Made by a program: the position numbers and the translations under genes. A DNA stretch of 13,971 nucleotides from Sphingomonadales bacterium (GTDB lineage: Bacteria; Pseudomonadota; Alphaproteobacteria; Sphingomonadales; Sphingomonadaceae): positions 1 to 13,971 of the forward strand of contig JAGWUU010000048.1 in the NCBI GenBank assembly GCA_028868335.1. Direction: 5' to 3'. Below the pieces are notes generated by a model. It was not told the DNA's origin, ran no database searches, and saw only the letters and a program-made list of their open reading frames with translations. Shown one piece after another: positions 1 through 6,492 of this stretch (its first letter is position 1; every line of letters starts with the position of its first letter).

Positions 1-2
1 CC

Positions 3-887
3 GACAAAGGGTTGGAGGCGCGGCCCGCCAAGGCGCAGATCACGATCCGTCACCTCCTCACCCATACCGCGGGCCTCGGCTATGCGGGCGTCGGCAGGAA
101 CAAGGTGGCCGATGCGCTGAAGCGGTTGGGCGTAAACCCGGGAATAGTTTCCAACCTGCCCATTCCCGGCATCAACGACGGGCCGCCAACGCCCGATCAG
201 GACGAATTCCTCCGCCGCGCTGCTACGGTTCCCCTGGTTGCCGAACCCGGTGCGAAGTGGCGCTATTCGATGGGGCTCGACGTACTTGGCATCATCATAG
301 CCCGTGTTGCGGGAACGAAGAGTCTGGCGGAGTTTCTCCACGAACGGATGTTTGCCCCGCTGGGCATGACCGGCAGCTTCTTCACCGTGCCGACCTCCGC
401 GCTGCCAAGGCTGACGACAAACTATGCGTTGATGGGCGGGCTGCCGTTGCCGATCGACCGGCCGCTCAGTTCGGTCTATCGCAACCCGCCGTTCGCGTTC
501 GGAGGATCGGGTCTGGTGACGAGCCCGGCGGACTATGATCGCTTTCTTGCGATGATCGTCAACGGTGGCAAGCACCTCGGCAAGCAGGTGATTAGCCCGG
601 CGGCGGTAAAACTCGGCACCTCCAACCTGCTCCCGCCAGATGCCGATACCAAGGGCACCTGGATAGCCGACTACGATTTCGGCGCGGGGGGGCTGGTAGG
701 GAAGGGCAAGGATGCCGGTTTGTTCGGCTGGTCGGGCGCGGCTGGCACCGTCGGTTTCGCCCAGACCCGGCTGGCGCTGCGGACCGGGCTGTTCGTTCAG
801 TACATGCCCCAGGACGTGTTGCCGGTGCTCAAGGAATTCCCCGCCGCCGTCGCGAGCGACCTCAAGACCATGGGGCTGGGCGCATGA
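3..887 (+). CDS. Serine hydrolase, EstB / class C beta-lactamase-like family (5' truncated by window edge)
   Basis: The gene enters from the left edge; the frame is open from the first complete codon (D-K-G-L), so the true start and the catalytic SxxK motif lie outside the window. ITIRHLLTHTAGL near the visible start is the hallmark of the class C beta-lactamase/esterase EstB/DD-peptidase fold. The second motif appears as YSMGLDVLG, where Tyr is the expected catalytic base, and the third as GWSGAAGT near residues 240-247, closer to the W-x-G of EstB-type esterases than to KTG of true beta-lactamases. An esterase/transesterase or peptide hydrolase is therefore likelier than antibiotic resistance, but the substrate is unknown. 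Any signal peptide cannot be seen. The stop overlaps the nudC start (ATGA), which suggests translational coupling in one operon. Confidence 0.88.
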   Translation, partial: DKGLEARPAKAQITIRHLLTHTAGLGYAGVGRNKVADALKRLGVNPGIVSNLPIPGINDGPPTPDQDEFLRRAATVPLVAEPGAKWRYSMGLDVLGIIIARVAGTKSLAEFLHERMFAPLGMTGSFFTVPTSALPRLTTNYALMGGLPLPIDRPLSSVYRNPPFAFGGSGLVTSPADYDRFLAMIVNGGKHLGKQVISPAAVKLGTSNLLPPDADTKGTWIADYDFGAGGLVGKGKDAGLFGWSGAAGTVGFAQTRLALRTGLFVQYMPQDVLPVLKEFPAAVASDLKTMGLGA

Positions 888-1765
888 CGATCGGGACGAT
901 GGCCTTCGCCGGATCGGGGCTCGACAGGGCGGACCATATCCGGTCCGATCCCGAGAAGCTCGCTGCGCTGATGGACTGGCGGGCCCGGTTGCTGCGGCTC
1001 GACGGGCTCGATCCGGTGATCTCGCCTGAATCGACCCTCGATTGGGGAACACTGGCCGATGCCGCGGCGGATAGCGAACTGGTGTTCCTTGGGCTGATCG
1101 GCGGGCGCGGCTGCTTCGCGGAGGTTTCGCCTGACCTGATCGGATCGGTCGCATCGCCCAACCCGCGGCTGTGGGCGGCAATGGCCGCGCTCGAACCCAC
1201 GGAGCTGGCGATCTATGGCGCGGCACGCAGCCTTGTCGACTGGCACGCGCGGCACCGCTACTGCGCCCGGTGTGGCTGCCCGACCATACTCGCCAAGGGT
1301 GGATGGCAGCGCAACTGCACTGGCGAAACATGCCGGGGCGAACACTTTCCCCGCGTCGATCCGGTGACGATCATGCTGGTCGAACATGAAGGGCGCTTGC
1401 TGCTCGGTCGTCAGCCTCGCTTTCCGCCGCGGCGCTTTTCGACGCTGGCGGGCTTCGTTGAGCCGGGCGAAAGCATCGAGGAGGCCGTCGCGCGCGAGGT
1501 GCTGGAAGAGGCCGGAATAGTGGTGCGCGACGTGGGCTATGTCGGCAGCCAGCCCTGGCCGTTCCCGTCGAGCCTGATGATCGGTTGCCACGCAAAGGCC
1601 GACAGCGCGGAACTGACCGTCGACCGTACCGAACTTGAAGAAGCCGACTGGTTCACCCGCGCGGAGGTAGAGGCGGCAATGCGCGGAGAAGAGGATGGGC
1701 GCTTCCTGGCTCCGCCGCCGCACGCCATCGCGCATCACTTGCTCAAGTGGTGGATCGCCCGATGA
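884..1765 (+). CDS. nudC: NADH pyrophosphatase / NAD-cap hydrolase NudC (293 aa)
   Basis: NudC cleaves NADH to NMNH and AMP and, in studied members, removes NAD caps from RNA 5' ends in the cytoplasm. A zinc ribbon is visible as C127-x2-C130 and C145-x4-C150; the second pair is spaced x4 rather than the usual x2. The Nudix box runs G190 to I212 and fits GX5EX7REUXEEXGU completely (E196, R204, E205, E208, E209). It is followed by SQPWPFPSS at 222-230, the signature that separates NudC from other Nudix enzymes. The N-terminal 120 residues form the variable family domain, and the total length is slightly above the 257 aa of E. coli NudC. The ATG at 884 overlaps the upstream stop, and the stop overlaps the next start, so it is the middle gene of a coupled trio. 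Confidence 0.96.
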   Translation: MTIGTMAFAGSGLDRADHIRSDPEKLAALMDWRARLLRLDGLDPVISPESTLDWGTLADAAADSELVFLGLIGGRGCFAEVSPDLIGSVASPNPRLWAAMAALEPTELAIYGAARSLVDWHARHRYCARCGCPTILAKGGWQRNCTGETCRGEHFPRVDPVTIMLVEHEGRLLLGRQPRFPPRRFSTLAGFVEPGESIEEAVAREVLEEAGIVVRDVGYVGSQPWPFPSSLMIGCHAKADSAELTVDRTELEEADWFTRAEVEAAMRGEEDGRFLAPPPHAIAHHLLKWWIAR

Positions 1766-2460
1766 GCGCGCCGGTCAAAGTCAGCATCGACATCTGGTCT
1801 GATGTCATGTGCCCCTGGTGCGCCATCGGCTACAGCCAATTGCGCAAGGGCCTTGCCCAGCTCGATGGAGAAATTGAGGCTGAAATCAGATGGTTGCCGT
1901 TCGAACTTAACCCGGATATGGTGCCTGAAGGTGAGGACTGGCGCGATCACGTCCGGCGCAAATATGGCCGCAGTCCCGAGGAATCGGGGGCGAACCGTGC
2001 GCGCCTGGTCGAGGCGGGGGATCGTGCGGGCTACGATTTTCGCTGGCATGGCGAGGGCGAGGAACCGCCTACGCGAATCTGGAATACCTTCGCCGCGCAC
2101 AAACTGCTCAAGTGGACGCTGATCGAGCATGGGGCCGCGGCGCAGACCCGGCTCAAGCTCGCGCTGTTCAATGCCCATTTCCAGCAGCGGCGCGACATGT
2201 CCGATCCCGACGTGTTGGCCGATGTCGCCGCATCCACCGGATTGGATCGTGACGCGGCACGCCGGGCGATCGACGATGACGCGCTTGCCGCGATCGTTCG
2301 CGAAGAAGAACGCATGGCCTGGGACATGAACATCACCGGCGTTCCGGCGATGGTGGTTCAGGGCAAGTTCCTCATTCCCGGGGCGCAGGAGCCGGAAACC
2401 TACGTCAACGCGCTGCGCCGGGTGGTGGCGCGCGAGGGGATCAATGAATCAGAAGCTTGA
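1762..2460 (+). CDS. DsbA-family oxidoreductase, FrnE-like (232 aa)
   Basis: This is a thioredoxin-fold protein of the DsbA/FrnE/2-hydroxychromene-2-carboxylate isomerase superfamily. It opens with a beta strand and SDVMCPWCAIG, giving the CPWC active site at residues 17-20. The FrnE-type NTFAAHKLLKW helix follows near 108-118, and the cis-proline loop is ITGVPAMV (Pro195). There is no signal peptide, so it is probably a cytosolic dithiol oxidoreductase or isomerase; FrnE relatives are linked to polyketide biosynthesis and oxidative stress tolerance. I chose the ATG at 1762 because it overlaps the nudC stop (ATGA) exactly as the preceding junction does; a GTG at 1747 in frame would add five residues. 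Its last 20 bp overlap the convergent TSUP gene. The physiological substrate is unknown. Confidence 0.93.
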   Translation: MSAPVKVSIDIWSDVMCPWCAIGYSQLRKGLAQLDGEIEAEIRWLPFELNPDMVPEGEDWRDHVRRKYGRSPEESGANRARLVEAGDRAGYDFRWHGEGEEPPTRIWNTFAAHKLLKWTLIEHGAAAQTRLKLALFNAHFQQRRDMSDPDVLADVAASTGLDRDAARRAIDDDALAAIVREEERMAWDMNITGVPAMVVQGKFLIPGAQEPETYVNALRRVVAREGINESEA

Positions 2461-3229
2461 TCCCTGACAGCATCAGCACAAAGGCCAGTGCCGGACGCAG
2501 GATGTGATCGGGTGCCCGGCTGGCGAGCAAACTGCCGATCACGACCCCTGGGATCGAGCCCATCAGCAGGTTGACCAGCAGGGTGCCGTTAACCCCGCCG
2601 ATGATCCAATGGCCGAATCCGGCGACAAACGCCAAGGGAACGGCGTGGGCGATGTCTGATCCGATCAGCTTCAGTACCGGCAACCGGCGATAGAGCATCA
2701 GCAGGACGGTCATCCCGACCGCGCCCGCGCCGACCGATGAAATCGAAACCAGCACGCCCAGCAGCGCACCGAGCGCCACTGTGGGCACCAGCGCGTGATC
2801 GGCGGCGACCGGGTGGTGGGTCGCACCATAGGCCAGCAGCCTGCGCTGGAACAGGATCCCGATCGCGGTGAGGATCAGCATGGCGCCCAGCACGTTCAGG
2901 ATGATCGTGTTGGCGCCATGGCCGACGTGGATGAATGTGTTGAGCCCGATCAGCGTGAGGATAGCGGCGGGCAGGCTTCCGGTCGCGAGGCGCCGCACGA
3001 TCTTCCAGTCCACCGTTTCGCGCACGCCGTGAACCGCGCTGCCGACAGACTTGGTGATCGCCGCATAGAGCAGGTCCGTGCCGACCGCCGTGGCGGGGCT
3101 GACACCGAAAACCAGCACCAGCAGCGGCGTCATCAGCGAGCCGCCGCCCACGCCGGTCAGGCCGACAAGAAATCCCACCAGCAGCCCGGCCATGGCGTGA
3201 GGCAGATCGAAAGCGGCGACGTCGGGCAT
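2441..3229 (-). CDS. TSUP-family membrane transporter (TauE/SafE), 262 aa
   Basis: Inner-membrane carrier of the TauE/SafE/YfcA family, whose members export sulfite, sulfoacetate and related organosulfur anions. Two internal repeats are visible: GLLVGFLVGLTGVGGGSLMTP at about residues 15-35 and LLGVLVSISSVGAGAVGM near 156-173, each followed by long hydrophobic helices, for roughly eight membrane segments. The frame is open upstream to 3646, but that stretch is Arg/Cys-rich and not family-like. The ATG at 3229 gives the normal family length of about 260 aa and has AGGAAC about 11 nt upstream. It faces the frnE-like gene tail-to-tail and the two coding ends overlap by 20 bp. Upstream lies an 800-bp gene-poor gap, so it is probably transcribed alone. 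The substrate cannot be read from sequence. Confidence 0.93.
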   Translation of the reverse strand: MPDVAAFDLPHAMAGLLVGFLVGLTGVGGGSLMTPLLVLVFGVSPATAVGTDLLYAAITKSVGSAVHGVRETVDWKIVRRLATGSLPAAILTLIGLNTFIHVGHGANTIILNVLGAMLILTAIGILFQRRLLAYGATHHPVAADHALVPTVALGALLGVLVSISSVGAGAVGMTVLLMLYRRLPVLKLIGSDIAHAVPLAFVAGFGHWIIGGVNGTLLVNLLMGSIPGVVIGSLLASRAPDHILRPALAFVLMLSGIKLLIH

Positions 3230-3722
3230 CGTGCGGCGAGTTCCTGAACCTGCGGCGAGATGCCGTCGATCCGCGCATGCCATCCTGCGCGCGCAACGCG
3301 AAGAGAGCAATGCCGTTGCGGACGATAGGAAAACTTCGCGCGGCCGCGTGCGATCAATGGCAAGTTGCGTGGACCCGGCTGCCGTCGCAGCGCGAATTGA
3401 CTGGCATCGGCGCGCCTGCATTTCCTTCGCCCGCGCAATGGCCCCGGTGAATCTCGAACGGTAAAGACACGCAGCTTGGGGTTGGCCACGCTCCCGTCGA
3501 TAGCCACCTGCACTGGCAACCCATGGCGCCGCTCTTGTCTGCCCGCTTGCCCCAAGACGGAGTGTCAGGGCAGTGTCGCATGCCCTCTGCCGCCGCTTCG
3601 CCACCGGGTTTCTTGGGAAATTCGTATCGAGGGGGTTGAGCTTCATCTTCGTTCTTTCGTCGCCAGGACGAAGCCCAAACCATTCTCAATTCACAGCTTC
3701 AAATCTGTGTCACATATGCACG
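3230..3722. other. Gene-poor interval upstream of the TSUP gene
   Basis: About 490 bp without a recognisable gene. Open frames exist on both strands but are Arg/Cys/Pro-rich, lack family signatures and lack ribosome binding sites. A short minus-strand stretch at 3442-3522 (reads LPVQVAIDGSVANPKLRV) looks more protein-like than its surroundings, but I cannot assign it. The promoter of the TSUP gene should lie at its left end; no convincing -35/-10 pair was found. Confidence 0.5.
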
Positions 3723-3902
3723 CTATGGCGTGATCTTGACCTGATCGATCTGCATGAAGCTGCCGCCGGTCTTCACCAGCTTTACAGTGTGCGTACCCGA
3801 CGGAAGGAACTGGGCCGAGTAAATCGTCGCATGTTCTTCGTCGGTCGCGGGCCGCAGAGATCCAGCTTCGCCGATCGCTACGGCGGTTGTGGAACAAGTG
3901 CA
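3723..3902 (-). pseudogene. C-terminal remnant of a secreted, carbohydrate-binding-like protein
   Basis: Read on the minus strand, 3902 to 3723 is an open 59-codon tail ending in TAG. Its last residues (IYSAQFLPSGTHTVKL, then VKTGGSFMQIDQVKITP) resemble the final beta strands of the galactose-binding/CBM-like domains found at the ends of bacterial glycoside hydrolases and other secreted proteins, where a 'LPxGTHTLKVxxTG...xxIDxfxV' pattern recurs. There is no start codon and an in-frame TGA lies immediately upstream at 3903-3905; the same frame continues open to about 4055 without a recognisable domain. The most economical reading is the decayed 3' end of a lost gene. The domain identity is inferred from pattern only. 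Confidence 0.5.
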
Positions 3903-4026
3903 TCATTGATGCAACGGATGGGCCTCGCCGCGCAAATCGATGCTATCGAAGAGAGTTGGGACCCATCGCGAAATTTGCGAAAACGTCAGTTTCAGGTCCT
4001 GTCGCCAGATGCGGCGCGAGGTGCGT

Positions 4027-4440
4027 TCAGACCAGCCCGAGCCGGGCTAGGTCGCTGGCCAGCTTGCCCGGCATGACGTCTCCGGTGGTTTCACCTTCGG
4101 CCAGGTCGCGGGGGGCGTCGTTGTCGTCAAGGTAACGCCAGCCCTGGTGGGCGCGCTTGGGCTGGGGGAATACATCGATCAGCGTGGTGCCGATCACTAT
4201 GTGGGTCTTGCCACCCTCGGCTTCCTCGAAGCGCAGGATCGGGCTGCGCATGACGAGCTGGTGCTTGTAGATCCAGAACAGCGAGCCGCCCGGCGATCCG
4301 TCGAGAGGCGCGATTTCCTCATGCCGCTTGGGGAGATAGCGCGTGGTCAGGCGTGCTTCCTCCCCGCGCGTTGCGAACCATGATCGCATGTCCTCGAGGG
4401 AGGTGGCGCCATAGGCAACCTTGGTCAGGTGCAGCGGCAC
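4027..4440 (-). CDS. DUF1489 family protein (137 aa)
   Basis: A small soluble protein of the alphaproteobacterial DUF1489 family, function unknown. Family-like features are the MPLHLTKVAYGATSLEDM start, the TTRYLPKRHEEI segment near 32-43, GGSLFWIYKHQLVMRSPIL near 51-69 and a late GWRYLDDNDAPRDL block. The start is GTG at 4440, only 3 nt after the mgtE stop, so translation is probably coupled to mgtE and the two share an mRNA. No signal peptide or membrane segment is seen. Position suggests, without proving, a role connected with magnesium or envelope homeostasis. Confidence 0.9.
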   Translation of the reverse strand: MPLHLTKVAYGATSLEDMRSWFATRGEEARLTTRYLPKRHEEIAPLDGSPGGSLFWIYKHQLVMRSPILRFEEAEGGKTHIVIGTTLIDVFPQPKRAHQGWRYLDDNDAPRDLAEGETTGDVMPGKLASDLARLGLV

Positions 4441-4443
4441 AGG

Positions 4444-5871
4444 CTACAGCAACATCAGCGTTGCCAGGCCGAGGAAGAAGAAGAAGCCAAGCGTGTCTGT
4501 CATGGTGGTGACGAAAACGGTCGAGACAACGGCCGGGTCGATCTTCAGCTTGTTCAACCCCAGTGGAATGAGCACACCTGACAACCCGGCGTTGAGCGAG
4601 TTCAGCAGCATCGCCAGCATCGCTACCAGCGCCAGCTTGGGGTCGTGGTAGATCAGCATGCAAGCCAGTGCCATCATGAAACCAAAACCGATGCCGTTGG
4701 CGCTGGCGATCCACCATTCGCGCAGGATCATGCGCCAGGTGTTGGAATCGGTAAGCTGGTTGGTCGCCAATGCGCGAACCGTCACGGCCATGGTCTGGGT
4801 GGCCGCATTGCCACCCATGCCGGTGATGATCGGCATGATGACCGCAAGGACCACGAGCCGGGCAATGGTCGCCTCGAAGGCCGCGACAACCGCGCTCGCC
4901 AGAATGGCGGTGAGCAGGTTGATGAACAGCCACGCCATCCGGCTGCGGATCGTCTGGGGCAGCGGTTCGTTGATGTCGCCATCGCCCGCGCCCGAAAGTG
5001 CCAGGACGTCCTCGCCGGCCTCTTCCTGGATGATGTGGACCACGTCGTCGACGGTGATCTGGCCGACCAGTCGGCCATCCTCATCGACCACGGCGGCGCT
5101 GATCAATGCGTATTTCTGGAAGCGCAGCGCAACTTCTTCCTGGTCCATCGTCACCGGGATCAGGGTCTGGTCGCGCTTCATCACATCGGTCAGCGCGATC
5201 GAGCGCGGGCAGCGCAGAATCCACGAAAGCTGGCAGGTGCCGATCGGCTTGTGCCGGGCATCGACCACGAAGACTTCCCAGAACTCATTGGCCAGATCGC
5301 GGCCTTCGCGCAGATAGTCGATAAGGCTGCCGACCGTCATGTGCTCTGGCACCGCGACAAGATCGCGGCTCATCAGACGTCCGGCGGATTCCTCGGGATA
5401 GGACAGCGCGGTTTCGATCGCCGCGCGGTCCTCCGGCTCCATCTCGGCCAGGACCGCCTGCTGGTCCTCGTGATCGAGGTCCTCCAGCATGGCCACCGCG
5501 TCGTCGGTGTCGAGTTGTTCGGCAATGTCGGCGACGGTTTCGGCGGGCAGGGATTCGACCAGCAGCTCGCGGACGTGATCGTTCAGCTCGGCGATCACCT
5601 CGCTGCCCATCAGGTCGCTGATCGCCTTTGCCAACAGCGGGCGCTCGTCGGTGCCAAGCAGTTCAAACAGATCGGCGATGTCGGCGGGGTGGAGCGGCTC
5701 CACCAGGTCATAGACCTGATCCTTCTCGCCAGCGTCCAGAAGATCGCGAACCTTGCGGACGAAGTCCTTCTTCAGCGTGTTTTCTTCGTCGAGACTTTCG
5801 CTTTCACGCGGGGCATCGGCCGCAGTTGCGGCATCGACCAGCATTTCGGGGGCGAGGTCCTCGGGAGTCAT
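4444..5871 (-). CDS. mgtE: Magnesium transporter MgtE (475 aa)
   Basis: Mg2+ channel of the inner membrane, gated by cytosolic Mg2+ through its N and CBS domains. Order: an acidic linker (1-35), the MgtE N superhelical domain (about 40-150, with repeated LPAETVADIAEQLDTDDAVA-like helices), two CBS domains (about 170-225 and 235-290), and a five-helix membrane domain (about 320-475). The pore motif MGGNAATQT is at 362-370 and the conserved TDTLGF aspartate is D459. The frame is open upstream to 6084, but that part runs through the divergent ppiB region. ATG 5871 gives standard family length, although no clear Shine-Dalgarno precedes it; an internal ATG nine codons on is an alternative. DUF1489 follows directly. 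No Mg2+ riboswitch was recognised in the 103-bp divergent upstream region. Confidence 0.96.
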   Translation of the reverse strand: MTPEDLAPEMLVDAATAADAPRESESLDEENTLKKDFVRKVRDLLDAGEKDQVYDLVEPLHPADIADLFELLGTDERPLLAKAISDLMGSEVIAELNDHVRELLVESLPAETVADIAEQLDTDDAVAMLEDLDHEDQQAVLAEMEPEDRAAIETALSYPEESAGRLMSRDLVAVPEHMTVGSLIDYLREGRDLANEFWEVFVVDARHKPIGTCQLSWILRCPRSIALTDVMKRDQTLIPVTMDQEEVALRFQKYALISAAVVDEDGRLVGQITVDDVVHIIQEEAGEDVLALSGAGDGDINEPLPQTIRSRMAWLFINLLTAILASAVVAAFEATIARLVVLAVIMPIITGMGGNAATQTMAVTVRALATNQLTDSNTWRMILREWWIASANGIGFGFMMALACMLIYHDPKLALVAMLAMLLNSLNAGLSGVLIPLGLNKLKIDPAVVSTVFVTTMTDTLGFFFFLGLATLMLL

Positions 5872-5917
5872 CGGCGCCGGTCTAGGCTGCCTGCCTGCAA
5901 AAGCAACCGGGCAAGGC

Positions 5918-5945
5918 GTGACTTTGCCGGCAAGGTGCCTATATC
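5918..5945 (+). promoter_or_regulatory. Candidate promoter of ppiB
   Basis: GTGACT at 5918-5923 and TATATC at 5940-5945 are separated by 16 bp and end about 30 nt before the ppiB ATG, a plausible sigma-70 arrangement. The spacer contains a perfect 10-bp palindrome, TTGCCGGCAA (5924-5933). Predicted by eye only. Confidence 0.35.
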
Positions 5946-5974
5946 GGCGGGCAAATCCCTGCAGGAGATACCAC

Positions 5975-6445
5975 ATGGCCGACGAATACCTTACGCTTAC
6001 CCTCGATACCGGCAACGGCGCCGGCGGCGACGTGAAGATCAAGCTGCGTTCTGACCTGGCCCCCGGCCACGTCGCGCGGATCAAGGAACTGGTCGGCGAA
6101 GGGTTCTACGACGGGATCAAGTTCCACCGTGTGATCCCCGGCTTCATGGCCCAGGGCGGTTGCCCCAACGGCACCGGAATGGGCGGATCGGACAAGCCCG
6201 ACCTCCAGGCCGAGTTCAACAACGAGCCGCACGTGCGCGGAGTTTGCTCGATGGCGCGGACCAACGCTCCGCACTCGGCCAACAGCCAGTTCTTCATCTG
6301 CTTCGACGACGCCACCTTCCTTGACCGCCAGTACACCGTCTGGGGCCAGGTGGTCGAAGGCATGGAAAACGTGGACGCGCTGCCCAAGGGCGAACCCCCG
6401 CGCGAGCCGGGCAAGATCGTCAAGGCGACGGTCAGCGAGGGCTGA
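5975..6445 (+). CDS. ppiB: Cytosolic cyclophilin-type peptidyl-prolyl isomerase (156 aa)
   Basis: Catalyses cis-trans isomerisation of prolyl bonds in the cytoplasm. The cyclophilin core is intact: FHRVIPGFMAQGG at 50-62 carries the catalytic Arg52 with Phe57 and Gln60, SMARTNAPHSANSQFFI at 92-108 forms the substrate pocket, and FLDRQYTVWGQV at 115-126 supplies the conserved Phe and Trp. The length is normal for bacterial PpiB and there is no signal peptide. ATG 5975 is preceded by a good GGAG eight or so nt upstream and marks where family similarity begins, although the frame is open further left. Divergent from mgtE and convergent with a second cyclophilin. Confidence 0.96.
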   Translation: MADEYLTLTLDTGNGAGGDVKIKLRSDLAPGHVARIKELVGEGFYDGIKFHRVIPGFMAQGGCPNGTGMGGSDKPDLQAEFNNEPHVRGVCSMARTNAPHSANSQFFICFDDATFLDRQYTVWGQVVEGMENVDALPKGEPPREPGKIVKATVSEG

Positions 6446-6454
6446 GCGCGCGCT

Positions 6455-6492
6455 CCCCTCTCCCAACCCTCTCCCCTCAAGGGGAGAGGGTT
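6455..6492. terminator. Hairpin between convergent cyclophilin genes, possible bidirectional terminator
   Basis: AACCCTCTCCCC (6465-6476) and GGGGAGAGGGTT (6481-6492) form a perfect 12-bp stem with a 4-nt TCAA loop, starting 19 nt past the ppiB stop and overlapping the last bases of the opposing gene. There is only a short T-rich tail (TTATT), so intrinsic termination is plausible but not certain. A second copy of the left arm, CCCCTCTCCC at 6455-6464, could compete for the same right arm. Confidence 0.6.

Noticed and set aside
797..1738. Minus-strand open frame (313 codons) antisense to nudC
   Set aside because: Arg/Pro/Ala-rich and without motifs; it lies opposite a complete NudC with intact Nudix box.
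3430..3480. Possible tRNA T-arm-like sequence around CTCGAACGG / GTTCGAGATTC
   Set aside because: The flanking bases do not form a T-stem, and no acceptor or anticodon arm could be found.
3230..3646. N-terminal extension of the TSUP gene
   Set aside because: The frame is open but the added 139 residues are Arg/Cys-rich and unlike the family; ATG 3229 gives the usual length.
3907..4055. Upstream continuation of the 3723-3902 frame (reads through WRQDLKLTFSQISRWVPTLF)
   Set aside because: Same frame as the remnant and open, but no recognisable domain and it runs into DUF1489 coding sequence; too weak to annotate as part of the pseudogene.
5872..5974. Mg2+ riboswitch or leader upstream of mgtE
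   Set aside because: The divergent region is only 103 bp, with no recognisable leader peptide, terminator hairpin or riboswitch core.
4645..6054. Long plus-strand open frame (469 codons) antisense to mgtE
   Set aside because: Its translation is His/Asp/Gln-rich low-complexity sequence without family signatures, while the minus strand encodes a complete MgtE. It is a GC-rich codon shadow.
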